In this document: positions 1 through 11,236 of the stretch, one piece after another
Layout of the letters: every line of letters starts with the position of its first letter
How positions within the stretch are numbered: position 1 is the first letter of the stretch
Origin: Prototheca cutis
Lineage: Eukaryota > Chlorophyta > Trebouxiophyceae > Chlorellales > Chlorellaceae
Direction: 5' to 3'
Length of the DNA stretch: 64,000 nucleotides
Assembly: GCA_002897115.2 (NCBI GenBank)
Contig: BCIH01000001.1
Span: forward strand, 1,448,267-1,512,266
The notes under the pieces: model-generated
Databases searched by the model: none
What the model saw: only the letters and a program-made list of their open reading frames with translations
Told to the model about the DNA's origin: nothing
Position numbers and translations under genes: made by a program

Positions 1-224
1 GGCGCCTCTCTCCGCCGGGCCGTACCCGGCCAGAAGGGGCGCTGTTGTGGGGTGCCCGTACCCCACCCCAAGCCCAGAGACATGATAATCCGAGCCTGGC
101 CAAGAACTGGGCCTNATCCTCAGCCAGGCGCCAAAACCAATCATGATCGAATAAAGGAGGGCACAGAAGCACGCTGAAAGCAATTTGCGAAGCGGAGAGC
201 ACTAAGTATTGTGCCTTTTTGCAG

Positions 225-380
225 CTACAGTCCACGAGAGGGTTGCTGCAAACCCTTCATTGAATTTGGGCTGGTTTCATAAAACTGGTTCCAGGCTTTC
301 CGCAGGAACTCTTTTTTCAGTTTTGAAGTCCCGTCACATCCACAGTATGACACTTCAACCCGTCTGAATCTGAGCCCCAT
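225..380 (-). CDS. Possible N-terminal exon of a small protein, L51/S25/CI-B8-like
   Basis: An open stretch begins with ATG at 380-378 (minus) and reads MGLRFRRVEVSYCGCDGTS, followed by a basic helix (KLKKEFLRKAW). A strand with a Cys followed by Gly/Ser and a charged helix recalls the start of the thioredoxin-like L51/S25/CI-B8 fold found in some mitoribosomal and complex I proteins. The resemblance is short and I could not find a convincing continuation between 1 and 200. The frame runs to a stop at 225, and the true exon probably ends before that. It may be real or chance. Confidence 0.22.
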   Translation of the reverse strand: MGLRFRRVEVSYCGCDGTSKLKKEFLRKAWNQFYETSPNSMKGLQQPSRGL

Positions 381-768
381 GTTAGGCATTGGTCTTCCTC
401 TGTGCCTGGCATCGATCACAAACAACCTGCATGAACAGCCAGTTCGAAGAAACTTCCTGCTGTTCTGGCCAGAAGAATGATATCGTATCTCCTTTGTGAC
501 TTCAAGAGTATCCAGTCATGGAAGGAAAGAAGCCCACAGACCAGCGCGCATACTGACCAGAAGAACCAGCCCATCAACCTCTGCCCTGTCGGGATGCCGA
601 TTGATCGTCCGGAGAAGCCCGCACGTCGGACTCTCCATGCAGCGGGTATGAACCCCCTCATGCAAATCAACTCAAAAGTGATCGCATTCATTCTGGTTGA
701 TTTACCGCGCAGCAAAACGTCGGGCAAGCGTGGGGCAGGTTCTTTGTCCTCCCGAGCCACCCCGTGCG

Positions 769-2261
769 ATGCGGCTCTCTCTGCAGCAGAGGATCGAGGC
801 CAGTCACGACGACAGCGTCTGGGCTGCGCACTGGTCTCCCACCGAGAACATCCTCGCCACGGGATCTGTGGATGAGAGCGTCAAGCTGTGGCAAGAGGGC
901 GCGGACGGCTTGGAGCAGCGTCACCAGCTGGTGAGGTGGCACACTTGCCTGGCGTCGTTGGGTAGGGATCCCACTATTGCACCGTTGCACGAGTTGGTCC
1001 CTTCATTTGATTTTTGAACCGCCATGTCATGTGTTGACTGTGGTTATTTCACGCGTTGAAGGTGGGCTGCCATGGAACGTGAAAGAGCCAGGGGTTTGGA
1101 GGGGTGGGCTGAGCGGCCCGTGTCAGTGGGTGCCTCTCTCTGGGGCTGCGTCCCACTTCCTCCGTCTTCCTAGCGCCAGCACGGATGCACATGGCTTATT
1201 CCATTTCTAGCAATCCCAATCCAACCCTTTGTTTCCTTCTTTCTCAAACCACCCTTGTAGTTGGGCCTCGAACTCGGCGTGGTGAGCGTGGCGGTGGACG
1301 GTTCCGGGCGCTACGGCGCGGCGTCCGGCCTCGACTCGACGATCAACGTCTGGTCCCAGGCCGACTACTCAGCGGCTGCACGGTTCAAACAGCCGCCGGC
1401 CGAGGCCTGGGCCCTGGCCTGGGCGCCAGACCTTGGAGCGGGGCGGTTGCTCCTGGCCGTCGCCGGGGGTGCCAGCAACACCGTGTCGCTGCTGGACGTC
1501 GGCGCGCAGCTGGCGGGTGAGGGCGCCGAGGCGGCCGGGGGCGACGCGGCCACAGTCCTGCGCCTGCCCGGCGGCGACGGCTCCAGAGTTGGCGCCGCGC
1601 CGGGGGGCGGCCGCGCCGCGGCGCCATTCGTGCTGTCCACGGCCTGCAGCCCCGACGGGCGCTGGGTGGTGGCGGGGGCCATGGACGGCGGCGTGCACCT
1701 GTTTGACGCGGCCACGGGGCAGCTGGTGCGCACACTGGCGGGACACCACCGTGCCGTACGGGGCCTGGCATTCACCCCAGACTCCCGGCACATCCTCACC
1801 GCATGCGATGACATGCACAGCAACCTCTACGACGCCGAGCAAGGTGCCCTCGTCGACACGTTTTCAGGCGAGTGAATGAACGGGTGTTTTTGACTTGTGG
1901 AGTGTATGCGCAGTGGGTGGTGCCATGGGCGTCGTTTTGCCCTTGCATGTGTTGCACTCACCATGTCCAGACTCCTGCGAGCGGCTATCCTGCAACTCTA
2001 CCCCACAAACCCCGCGAAATGAACATGATCACAGGCCACGAGTCTTGGGTGCTGTCTGTGGCGGTGCACCCGGACGGTTCTGCGGCGGTGACGGGCTCCA
2101 GCGACGCCAAGGTGCGGCTGTGGGACCTTGGCACCCGCACCCTGGCGCAGACCGTGGCGGATCACAGTGACCAGGTGTGGTCGGTGGCCTTCCGGGCAGA
2201 TGGCGCCAAACTAGCGTCGGCCTCCGACGACCATGCCATTTGCGTGTACGACTTCCAATGA
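769..2261 (+). CDS. SKI8: WD40-repeat protein, SKI8/WDR61 (VIP3) type
   Basis: Predicted exons are 769-930, 1261-1867 and 2035-2261, giving about 331 residues, close to the usual 300-330 for SKI8/WDR61. WD repeats are visible throughout: HDDSVWAAHWSP...SVKLW, GRYGAASGLDSTINVW, GRWVVAGAMDGGVHLFD, GHHRAVRGLAFTPDS, GHESWVLSVAVHPDG...KVRLWD, and the last repeat ending in HAICVYDF. In other eukaryotes SKI8 serves both the cytosolic SKI complex (3'-5' mRNA decay with the exosome) and the nuclear PAF1 transcription-elongation complex; that role here is by family. The second intron begins GC rather than GT (CAG|GCGAGT), the only choice that joins TTTTCAG to GCCACGAG in frame and preserves the Gly-His of the next WD repeat. 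The start was chosen because it opens directly onto the first blade. Confidence 0.85.
1868..2034 (+). other. GC-AG intron in the SKI8-like gene
   Basis: The donor reads CAG|GCGAGT and the acceptor ATCACAG|GCC. The GT at 1872-1873 would put the following exon out of frame. The exon on each side encodes WD40 sequence, so the GC donor is the consistent choice. GC-AG introns are a known minor class with donors close to the normal consensus. Confidence 0.7.
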
Positions 2262-2499
2262 ACCTTGTTGCCCCGCGATCATGCATCGGGGCTTGCCAGG
2301 GGCAGTCCACTGGCCCTCGTGTTTACAGTGTTAGAACCGCTCCGAGTTCCGACATCCGGTTCATCTTCAAGCAGAGCACTCATCCACGAGCCGGGCTTGG
2401 GGGCGTTCGATGGTGACACAAGAAAGGAAATGGGACGATAAATCATGCCATGAACATTCACAAAGTTAGCGCATTCATGGACCGGCAGCGGGCGTCAGG

Positions 2500-5123
2500 A
2501 TGAGGGGCCCCCTTCCGGGGTTGCTGGCACCGGGCTCGTGCTTCACGGCAAGGGCTACGGCTCCACTGTTTAGCTCGCCATGTCGACATACCCACCGTGT
2601 GGTCAGACCACGGCATTGTTCTCAGCTCATGTGCGGGGCAAGAGGTCGCAGGCGTCAGCCCGAGAGCCAGTGGTATCCTTCAGACCAGGAGGAGGTCCTC
2701 CCTGAGGATCAGGTGGGCTCATGAAATCCCAGCGACTTGGCATGCGGGCCAAGCGCTGGGTTCCGTTAGAAGGGGACCATACAGTGGATGCCATGCCATG
2801 CATGCTGCGCAGATCGCATGCTGACCTGCAATGTGGTGCATGGCATGTGCGTCCGAACGTTGTCCATGAAGCGCACTCATCCCCGCATNGTCAGGTCGTT
2901 GACTGGGACGGAGATCTCAATGCCGGTGCGCTGGAGGACCTCGACCTCATGCAGACTGACATTAAGGGATTGGAAAGTTCTGCCAGCAGCGTTGATAACC
3001 CCGACGAAGGACCAGAGCGCTGCTTCCTGGTGGGTGTCCGCACAAGGCATGGGCTCCTCCCCGCCGAGGAGTCGCTGCGGGAATTGGCACGGCTGGTCGA
3101 AACAGACGGCTGCTGCGCTGTAGGTGGCTTGCTGCAGACGCTACCCCGGCCCCACCCGCGGACCTACCTAGGCTCTGGAAAGCTCGAGGAACTGGGCCGC
3201 CGGGCGGCGGCCGCCGAGGCGCACACACTCGTCTTTGACGACGAGCTTAGCCCCGCACAGCAACGTGCACTGGAGCGCCGATTCGGGTCCACGTTTCGTG
3301 TCTGCGACCGGACGGCGCTCATTTTGGACATCTTTGCGGCCCGCGCGGCCACTCGTGAAGGACAGCTCCAGGTGTGGGATTGGCCTTGTTTCTTCAGTGA
3401 GTCGGTGGGAAGGCACGCGGAGAGGGGAGGGAGATGGGAACTCCTGCTGAGCACTTTTAGCGCAACCGGTGTCCAGAGTGCGAGCGCAAGTGCTTCAAGG
3501 ATTTGGACTACCCTGTGAGCTCATGTCGAGCTGCGTCATGCTGGGGTTCTACGCATGCACTATACATTCTATCGTCAGCAGAGTATGGATACCCCATCCC
3601 CCCCTCTCCATCCTCTTGCACAACAACATCAACATTAAAGGTGGAAATGGCACGTGTGTCGTACCAGCTGCCACGCCTGACGCGGCTGTGGACGCATCTG
3701 GAGCGGCAGTCTGGCGCGGGGCGGGCGCGGGGCGGACCTGGCGAGACGCAGCTGGAGGTCGATCGTCGGCTGCTCAAGGAACGCGTGGCTTCCCTGAGGC
3801 GCCAGCTGGAGCATGTTCGAGCGCACCGCCGGGCGTACCGAGAGCGCCGGGCGGAGACACCTGTCCCCGTGGTCGCGCTGGTGGGGTACACCAACGCCGG
3901 CAAATCCACGCTACTCAATGTGCTGACGCAGGCGGGGTGAGTGAGCATATTTCGGTGGTGAGGATGAAGCTGTTGTGCCAGTCGTTTTGTCCATCCGTGG
4001 GGCTGCCTGGTTGTCTGTAATGGAACCAGACACCCCTCCTCCCCAAAAAACCCATGCCAATAAGGGTGCTGGAAGAGGACAAGCTGTTTGCGACCCTGGA
4101 CCCGACGACACGGCGGCTGGCGCTGCCCGGCGGCCACACCATCCTCCTCACTGACACTGTTGGTACGTTGTGGTGGAAGGTGCTATTGGACTTTCGATGC
4201 CGTCCTTTCTTATTCCTGCAAACCTCCTCATTCTTGCCCCCTTCTCTCCCTCCAACCCGCCAACTGCCACCACACACACAGGTTTCATCCAGAAACTTCC
4301 GGCGCAGCTCGTGGCTGCCTTTCGAGCCACGTTGGAAGAGGTGCAGGCCGCATCCCTGTTGCTCCGCGTCGTTGACGCCGCAGATGCCAATGCCCCCGCG
4401 CAGCTGGAAACCGTGAATGACGTGCTGGAGGAGCTGGGGGCAGCCGGCATTCCCATGCTCACCGTCTGGAACAAGGTTGGAGCGGGGGGGGAGGGCTGTT
4501 GTCGGGCCCTAAAAGTTGATGAGCGGCGAGGTGTTTGCCGTCCGGTGGTCCCTGCGCGGCTAGACAATGCGTGGTTGCCATAACAGAGCAATGCCCAGTA
4601 TGGCTTGTCGCAGATGGACATGTGCCCGGACGGGGCACCCCGTGCGGGGACTGCACGCATGGCTGCCGGGGATGACCGCAGTGTCGCGGTGTCGGCTCGC
4701 ACGGGGGAGGGAATCCGGGAGATGTTGGAAACTGTCGCTGAAATGTTGCGTGGTGACCTGCATCGCGTGGACGTGCTCATGCCCTACACGGAGGTATGGA
4801 GTACTTGGGTGACTGAGGATTAGATAGAAATCTGGAAGTGTGCATGTGCTGCTGCCGACAGCAAGGACACCCTTCATCTCAGCCACACCAGTCTGCTCTC
4901 CAAACGTGCTACTCACCCAAAGCTGGCACTGCAGGGCCAGCTGGTGGAGGAAGCTCACAGGCTGGGGGCCGTTCGGAGCGCAGAGTACCTGGCCAATGGC
5001 ATCAGGCTTCAGGCCGATGTCCCGGATTCACTGCGTGCACGGCTCCAGGCAAGCAGTGTTGCCAAGCACGTAGCATGCAGTCTCTCGGGATTGGCGCCTG
5101 CTCCAAGCACGCCTTGGACGTGA
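2500..5123 (+). CDS. hflX: HflX-family ribosome-associated GTPase, probably organellar
   Basis: Seven exons (2500-2712, 2895-3371, 3641-3936, 4065-4162, 4282-4475, 4614-4793, 4935-5123) join in phase to about 548 residues. After an Arg/Ser-rich leader of roughly 65 residues, which fits a plastid or mitochondrial transit peptide, comes the HflX N-domain ([45 protein letters not shown]), then [14 protein letters not shown] and the glycine-rich [12 protein letters not shown]. The G domain shows the P-loop [10 protein letters not shown]2 [10 protein letters not shown], and G3 DTVGFIQKLP with its VG split by an intron. The G4 motif NKMD is completed across the exon 5/6 junction. In bacteria HflX splits or rescues stalled 70S ribosomes; a matching role on organelle ribosomes is inferred. 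One N lies in intron 1 (2889). Confidence 0.9.
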
Positions 5124-5440
5124 GCATTGACAGAGCAAAACAAAGGGGGCTACCTGCCTTTGAGAGACACTGATCAGTCTTGTGACATCATTTTTTGACT
5201 TTTGTTGCTGTGTTGCTGCATGATGGGCTCGGTGCCAATTCTGGGGCCTGGCGTGTGTCAGAGAAGCGAACCGAAAAAAGTGATCTACAGTGACGGCAGG
5301 AAATGATGAAACCTTCTCGAGATTCGTCGGCTCCCACCTGCACAGCAAGGGCATGTTTTTCAGACAAAATGCCTGTTGGACTGCATTCCCTGGCCGCGTC
5401 GCTCAGAGGATGGGTTGGGTTCCTTCTTGGCAGCAGGTCA

Positions 5441-5664
5441 GGTCGTGCCCAACCCATGCCTGCACTGCAGAGAGCAGACGCCCGAGGTGGTGTGCCACGG
5501 GCTGCTGCGCTGCACCAACGAGGAGTGCCGGCCCCCCGAACGGCGAGCATCGTCTCTGTAACAGAGACTTGATGGTGTGTCTGAACATGAGGCACATCGT
5601 GCAGAGCCTGCGGGAGACCGGCAAGCGGCCTCACCGCTTCCAGCGCCCAGCGCCGCAGTGCTGA
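5441..5664 (+). pseudogene. Relic of a TnpB/Fanzor-like transposon protein C-terminus
   Basis: One frame reads CLHCREQTPEVVCHGLLRC then CTNEEC, a CxxC...CxxxxC zinc ribbon. Another frame continues CNRDLMVCLNMRHIVQSLRE and ends ...RFQRPAPQC at a stop (5662-5664). The frames meet at a run of six C near 5531-5536; dropping one C makes the reading continuous. A zinc ribbon followed by an (N)RD...LN(M/I) block is the end of TnpB/Fanzor RuvC-like nucleases, where the Asp is the third catalytic residue. No RuvC-I or RuvC-II region is visible upstream, so this is a fragment. It could also be the last exon of a gene mis-assembled at the homopolymer, or another zinc-ribbon recombinase family. Confidence 0.5.
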
Positions 5665-5877
5665 TGAACATCCATCCATCTATCCTGGGGGGTTATAGCC
5701 TTCCCAACTGGGGTGGGAACCCGTGGGCTCCTTCCCTCCCTGGAAAGGAAAAAAGCAGCCCTGGAGGTGGTCCATCATTGAGGTGGTCCACCTTCCTCTT
5801 GCCCTGTGGGGGGTGACAATTCACAGCCATCAGTGATGCCCAGCAACCCTCAGGGTGATGTGACGCTGTTGCTGGCT

Positions 5878-5910
5878 GAGCTGGTTGCATTATTTTGGCC
5901 CTGCGTGGTA
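5878..5910 (+). repeat. Left copy of a 33-bp near-identical direct repeat
   Basis: This 33-bp segment, starting GAGCTGGTTGCATTATTTT, matches the segment at 8077-8109 at 30 of 33 positions (differences at repeat positions 20, 23 and 29). The two copies lie just outside the TGD1-like gene in the same orientation, about 2.2 kb apart. No coding frame is evident here. Confidence 0.75.
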
Positions 5911-6064
5911 AACCGTGGCCACAAGGAGAAAATCAATCAATCTCGATGCCAGGCAAAACACCAAGGTGGACCGTAATTCTCGACCAGTTACACCAGGATG
6001 TACGTCGTCATTGCTGAAACATTAGGGCGCTGATCGAGCCCCAGGCAACTCGGCAGGGCGAGCG

Positions 6065-7924
6065 ATGGCTCATGCAGGTGGCACCCTGTGCCCGTCGGCC
6101 CCTGCCCGATGTGGACCCATGTGGATCGCCCCGGTTCCTTCAAAACTCGTGTTCAAGCCGTTTTGTAGTTCGACGAGGCCACTTACGAGACGGATCTGCA
6201 CCTTGCACACCTCGGCCAGAGCGCCAGCCGTGGCCTGCAGGGCTGGTACAGGCAAGCCTGCCCTCCATGGGTCGCCAGAGGGTCCAATGCAGAGGGTGAG
6301 GGGAGGTTTGGACCGCCTCAACTCACGGTTCAGACCTCCCCGGTACTTGTGGAGGACGCTGGCCGCCATTGTTCTTGCCGGCCAATCCATCACTCGCATC
6401 CTCCAGGGTGGGTACGCTTTGAACGCCAGGGAGGGATGCTGCTGTTGTTGCCTCCGGGTTCTGCCTGGGGGCAGACGGTCCTGGCTGCGTTGCGTCCTAT
6501 GAAAAATCCCTCGGCACATACCTGCACACAGCAGCAACTCTGTATGCCCTTCACGGTGCACCCATGCAGGCAAGATTCATTGGAGAAACACACTGGAGCA
6601 GCTAAACATCGTTGGGCCCAAGTCGTTAAGTGTGTGCCTCCTCACTTCTTTCTTCCTCGGCATGGTCTTCACCATCCAGTTTATCAGGTAGCCATGGGGG
6701 AGCGTAGAGGGGTTCTAGACTGCTCTGCTACCATCTCTCGTGCCGTGGTTTCCTCCCTGCCCTGCACCCCCGTCCCCCAGACCCCCATCACCCACATCCG
6801 CGCTGCCCCCTCAATGAGCAGGGAATTCACGCGGCTGGGACTGACCCGCATGGTGGGTGGTGTGTTGGGCCTGGCCATGGCACGCGAATTGATCCCGGTC
6901 GTCACCTCCATAATCGTGGCTGGGCGTGTCGGCAGCGCCTTTGCCGCGGAGCTGGGCACCATGCAAGTCTCAGAGCAAACCGACTCCTTGAGGTGTGGTC
7001 ATTAGGGGTTTGCGCCAGCTGTGCGGATTGAATGTTGCATCTGAGAACCTGGTGGCACGAGGAGGAGCGCTGGGCCTTGGGTCCTGGTGGGGCTGTCTCG
7101 CAAGGGAAGCCAAGTCTTGCCGAAAAGAAATGCCCGTGCCAACGGCACCCCCATCCCATCCGCACTCACATGCTGCAGGGTGCTAGGGAGCGAACCGGTG
7201 GATTACCTCATCACACCACGCATTCTGGCATGCATGATTGCCACCCCAGTGCTCAATGTCCTGTGCTTCCTCATGGGTATGGATGCCTTTGGGAGGGAGG
7301 TGTCTTTTCGGTTGGGTAGCTGCATGTGCAGCTGGCACCTGGCACTGGGTTGGGATCCTGACTTGTATTGACCAACAGGTTTCAGGACAGCTGTCAGTGG
7401 TCCTGGTCTTTTCACCTCTCCCCCGCCGAACCCCCCAAAACCCTAACCACTACACAGGCATGGCCGCAAGCGTGCTGCTTTCTGAGGCAGTGTACGGTGT
7501 GTCTGCCAATGCCATTTTAGACAGTGCCATGAGGACCGTGGCGCCGTGGGATATCGTCACATCCATGATTAAATGCTGGGTGTTTGGCACGATCATCGCA
7601 TCGGTGAGGCGGGGCCAATAGATTTTCTTCTGTCCAGTGTCGTTCTCGGTTTCGTTCAAGAGGGCCGGGTGCGCGAATCAACACATGGCCATGCAGGGCC
7701 ATGCGCTCACACAGCAATCGCGCATAGACCCTGACCCATGGAACCCTAACTCGCAACAGGTGAGCTGTTCGTGGGGCTTCACGACCGGCGGTGGCGCCAA
7801 GGGCGTGGGCGAGTCCACCACTTCGGCAGTGGTCATCTCCCTGGTCATGATCATCATTGCCGATTTTGCGCTGTCTTTCTTGTTTTTTCAGGGACAGGGC
7901 GACGCCCTGCGCTCGCTGGCCTGA
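6065..7924 (+). CDS. TGD1: TGD1-like MlaE-family permease of a plastid lipid ABC importer
   Basis: Six exons (6065-6407, 6570-6687, 6822-6992, 7179-7276, 7458-7603, 7760-7924) join in phase to about 346 residues. The first ~75 residues are Arg/Ser/Pro-rich with little acid, as in a chloroplast transit peptide. The MlaE/TGD1 core follows: IHWRNTLEQLNIVGPKSL, FTIQFIREFTRLGL, the hallmark VAGRVGSAFAAELGTMQVSE, then DYLITPRILA, VLLSEAVYGVSANAI and GFTTGGGAKGVGESTTSAVV. Four to five hydrophobic segments are spread through the core. In plants TGD1 is the inner-envelope permease that, with TGD2 and TGD3, brings ER-derived lipid into plastids for galactolipid synthesis; that role is by family. A TGTAA, the usual chlorophyte poly(A) signal, lies at 7979-7983. 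Confidence 0.92.
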
Positions 7925-8076
7925 AGACTTTTTTGGAGGCGGGGGATACTGTGCTGGGGGGGGCCTGGTGAGCGCGTATGTAATGCAGCCTCCCCTCCCC
8001 CTCCCCCAATGTGCACCTGCTAAGCATGTGACGCTCGTGCAGCTCTAGACACAGTCATGCAAGGAAGTCGGCATCT

Positions 8077-8109
8077 GAGCTGGTTGCATTATTTTTGCTC
8101 TGCGCGGTA
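8077..8109 (+). repeat. Right copy of the 33-bp direct repeat
   Basis: Matches 5878-5910 at 30 of 33 bases in the same orientation. It lies about 150 bp after the TGD1 stop, in the convergent space before the minus-strand gene ending at 8213. Confidence 0.75.
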
Positions 8110-8212
8110 CAGAAGGATGAATGATGCCGGTTGGAGTTGCTTGGAAACAAAAGTGGTGGACTGCTCTCATAGAAGCAGACAGGCGCCTGCAAACATAGAT
8201 TCTCAGGCTGTA

Positions 8213-10566
8213 TCACTTGCGTTTGGCCGTGGGTGGCCTGCCCTTTCTTGTGGCCACCTTGCTGTGTTTGCCAGCTGGGAGCAGTGTCTCGACGAGGTCC
8301 GTAGGCCGAGGGGAAGCGCCCACTCGCCCCCGGTGCTCCAGGCTCCGGTTCTGGCTTTGAAACCGCTGGGTCGATGCATCCCCATCGAGTCCTTGTACTG
8401 CAGCAGGGTTGTTTGGAATGGGCCATTGTCTGGAGCCTACCAAAGTTCAGGCATTATCGCCACCGCCTGCTGCCGCAGTCCTGGACATCACACATCTGTA
8501 TCCAGATCACTGTGGTGCCAACGCGCCACTCGCAAATCTCCACATAGCTCGCTGTACCCACCAGTTTTCCATGTCGAGTCAGCATTGGTGCCCGGCATCG
8601 GGATCTCCAAACGCAGCACTCTGACCGCCAGGTACGCACCGAGTACGAGCGTCCCCAAGGTCATGAGGAACTGCAGACGGCAGGCAGGGACATGCAGTGA
8701 GCATGCAGAGCAGGCATCGCTGCAGTGTGCTCAAATGGGGCCATGAGCCCCTGGGAACTCTGGCAATTGGCAAGGGCGCAGGGCTGCCCTTGCAAGACCA
8801 CCATGGCTTCCTTCTCTCCATCGCCGTGCCCCCAGCAACACCAAACACCCCGCACCGAGATGATGGTCTTGGCAAATCCAAGGAGCAGGATGAGCAGCCC
8901 GGCATTGACCGTGGTCCGTACCACTCGTGGCGGCACGTCTGCCGGCGCGATGCCTATGGCAAGGGCGGTTAGTCGATCCAGCCCTGTGCCCAATACCTGC
9001 AATGCTGCCCTGGGAAACCCGCCCAGGATGCCCATGACTGTTGTGCCCTGGATCATGGAATGCATGAGGGAGTGGTGTGAGGCACGGCATTGCAATCATA
9101 TGGGTGAGCTGGAGCCCTGGGCTCTGCAGTCTTTGGCAACCGGGCCAGCAGATTGGCAAGGCCATTGAATGGGCCTCACACCCCCTGGATTTTCTCCAAT
9201 TAACACTGCTCACATGTGACGTCCAGTCTTCCTCGTCGTCGAAGCAAACGCGGGCCTCGAGCTCGTCATCCTCGTCCCACGCCCGCCTGAGCACTGGCCG
9301 CCTCGCAGTAAAAGCTGCGTGGGGCCGCCCTGTGGATCATGAGCTCGGCGTTACAGCACCACATGCCTGCTGTTTTGTATCAAAATGTAAATCATGCTCG
9401 CTGCGTTTTTCAAACGATGTGGCTGCCCTACCTCGCCAAGGATTGCCGGCGTTGGTCCTCCAGGCCGGGTGACAGACCGGCGCAGCCCGCAAGCTCCGCG
9501 ACTGCTGCAGAGGCAGCAGCCGTCCACCAGCTTGGGCTATTGCATATATCATTACAAGTGCATTTTTTTAGTAATGTTTACATTCAAGATAGGACTGATC
9601 ATCCGGGATCGTTGTGCTGGACTGAGTTTTGGACGCATTGAGTTTTAATTTCTGGTCCCCTCCGCGGGGGGGGAATCCGTGACCATCAATTCCCGCACTG
9701 CCCGTCCTTGCTCTGGATCGCCGTGCAAGTCACAAGAATGCTCACACTCGTGTATATTGTTGGCATGGTGCAGACCAAGACTGACAATGCAGCCAGTCTT
9801 GTTGCAGTTGTGGCACGCACGCAGAATCAGTCCTTTCCAGCACCCTTCAAGGCGAGTCTGGTCCGCTCATGCAGTCGCTCCGTTGTGGATTCCAGCTTCT
9901 GCATGGCGCGCAACGGAATTGTATAGAGAAATTTTGCATTAGAGCATCACTTGGGTGGTTTTTGCATGGGCCACATAGACACTTGGGGTTCACCCAATGC
10001 TGCCCATCACCATCGGCCGCCTCCCTACCGTCAGGTTGGTGTGGAGGAGGGCTTGAAGCTCGCCCAACTCCCGCTCTGCCGAGTCCAGCTGTTGGTCCAT
10101 CTCTGGTCGCCACGTGTCCAGCTCCTGCAAAAAGGGAAAGGGACACCCAGGGCGCACGTGACGCTGAGCCTATCGTTGCGCTCCACTTCCAAGACAGTGC
10201 AGCTCAAACACCACGTGCACCTGGCGCAGTTCTGCAGCATCATCAGCTGCCATCTGCTTGAAGATTGTTGATGCCTGCGTACGGACGTGTGCTGCGATCA
10301 TGGTGCTGTCCAATGGGAGCCCAGCTGATGCCGACACCAAAGAGCCATGCAAACACAAGCTCTCACCTGGCTCATGACCTCGGTTCTTGTCGGGATTCAA
10401 GAGATAGTGTCCTTAGAATGTCGCCATTGTAAAATAATCCAGCGAGCGATGGGCTATGCGATCTCATGTCCTGGCCGGTCCGCAGGGCCATTGTGACAGA
10501 TCGCGACGTCAAGGCGTTTTCGATGGGTTTGTCATGGCGCGCGCCAATTTTTTGACCATTCATCAT
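8213..10566 (-). CDS. Unrecognised coiled-coil membrane protein
   Basis: A ten-exon model closes in phase: 10566-10379, 10305-10221, 10124-10029, 9898-9844, 9780-9746, 9504-9432, 9329-9214, 9047-8856, 8670-8562, 8397-8213, about 377 residues. The N-terminal third is helical and charged (STIFKQMAADDAAELRQ; ELDTWRPEMDQQLDSAEREL; KLESTTERLHERTRLALKG), as in a coiled coil. An acidic patch (WDEDDELEARVCFDDEEDW) precedes two clear membrane segments (VNAGLLILLLGFAKTIIS and FLMTLGTLVLGAYLAVRVL). The tail is Lys/Arg-rich, ending RKGRPPTAKRK. I do not recognise the family. The middle exons (9780-9432) are least certain because that frame has low complexity. The first exon could extend toward the gap at 10742. 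A plastid or mitochondrial membrane location is possible but unproven. Confidence 0.55.
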
Positions 10567-10741
10567 GCAGGCCAAACACAAGACAGAATGCAAGCAATAA
10601 ACACAACATTGACGGCGCCCTGGAGCAACCCCATCCCAGCAACGAACGTGCGTGCAGATGGGGGTTTTTTGATGCCTGTTCAAGCATGGAGGGAGGAAGC
10701 GAAAGCTTCCTTTAAGACCAGCAGCAATCAGTAGCTGGACA

Positions 10742-11116
10742 NNNNNNNNNNNNNNNNNNNNNNNNNNNNNNNNNNNNNNNNNNNNNNNNNNNNNNNNNNN
10801 NNNNNNNNNNNNNNNNNNNNNNNNNNNNNNNNNNNNNNNNNNNNNNNNNNNNNNNNNNNNNNNNNNNNNNNNNNNNNNNNNNNNNNNNNNNNNNNNNNNN
10901 NNNNNNNNNNNNNNNNNNNNNNNNNNNNNNNNNNNNNNNNNNNNNNNNNNNNNNNNNNNNNNNNNNNNNNNNNNNNNNNNNNNNNNNNNNNNNNNNNNNN
11001 NNNNNNNNNNNNNNNNNNNNNNNNNNNNNNNNNNNNNNNNNNNNNNNNNNNNNNNNNNNNNNNNNNNNNNNNNNNNNNNNNNNNNNNNNNNNNNNNNNNN
11101 NNNNNNNNNNNNNNNN
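10742..11116. other. Assembly gap (run of N)
   Basis: 375 consecutive Ns. Sequence immediately right of it (11117-11460) is peppered with single Ns, so base quality is poor there. The gap may hide the 5' end of the minus-strand gene to its left or exons of a gene to its right. Confidence 0.99.
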
Positions 11117-11236
11117 CCAGAAGCGATAGTGCCGCTATTTCCGGCGATCCCACAGCAATATCAGCACCAGGTCGTCGAGGATACACTAGCCTTGGCTGGA
11201 TGTCAATCCCAAGAAGAGNGCAACAATCNGGGCAAA

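Noticed and set aside
2713..2894. Continuation of the HflX reading frame from an ATG at 2721
   Set aside because: That frame is open but encodes nothing HflX-like; splicing 2712 to 2895 joins the leader to VVDWDGDL in phase with consensus sites.
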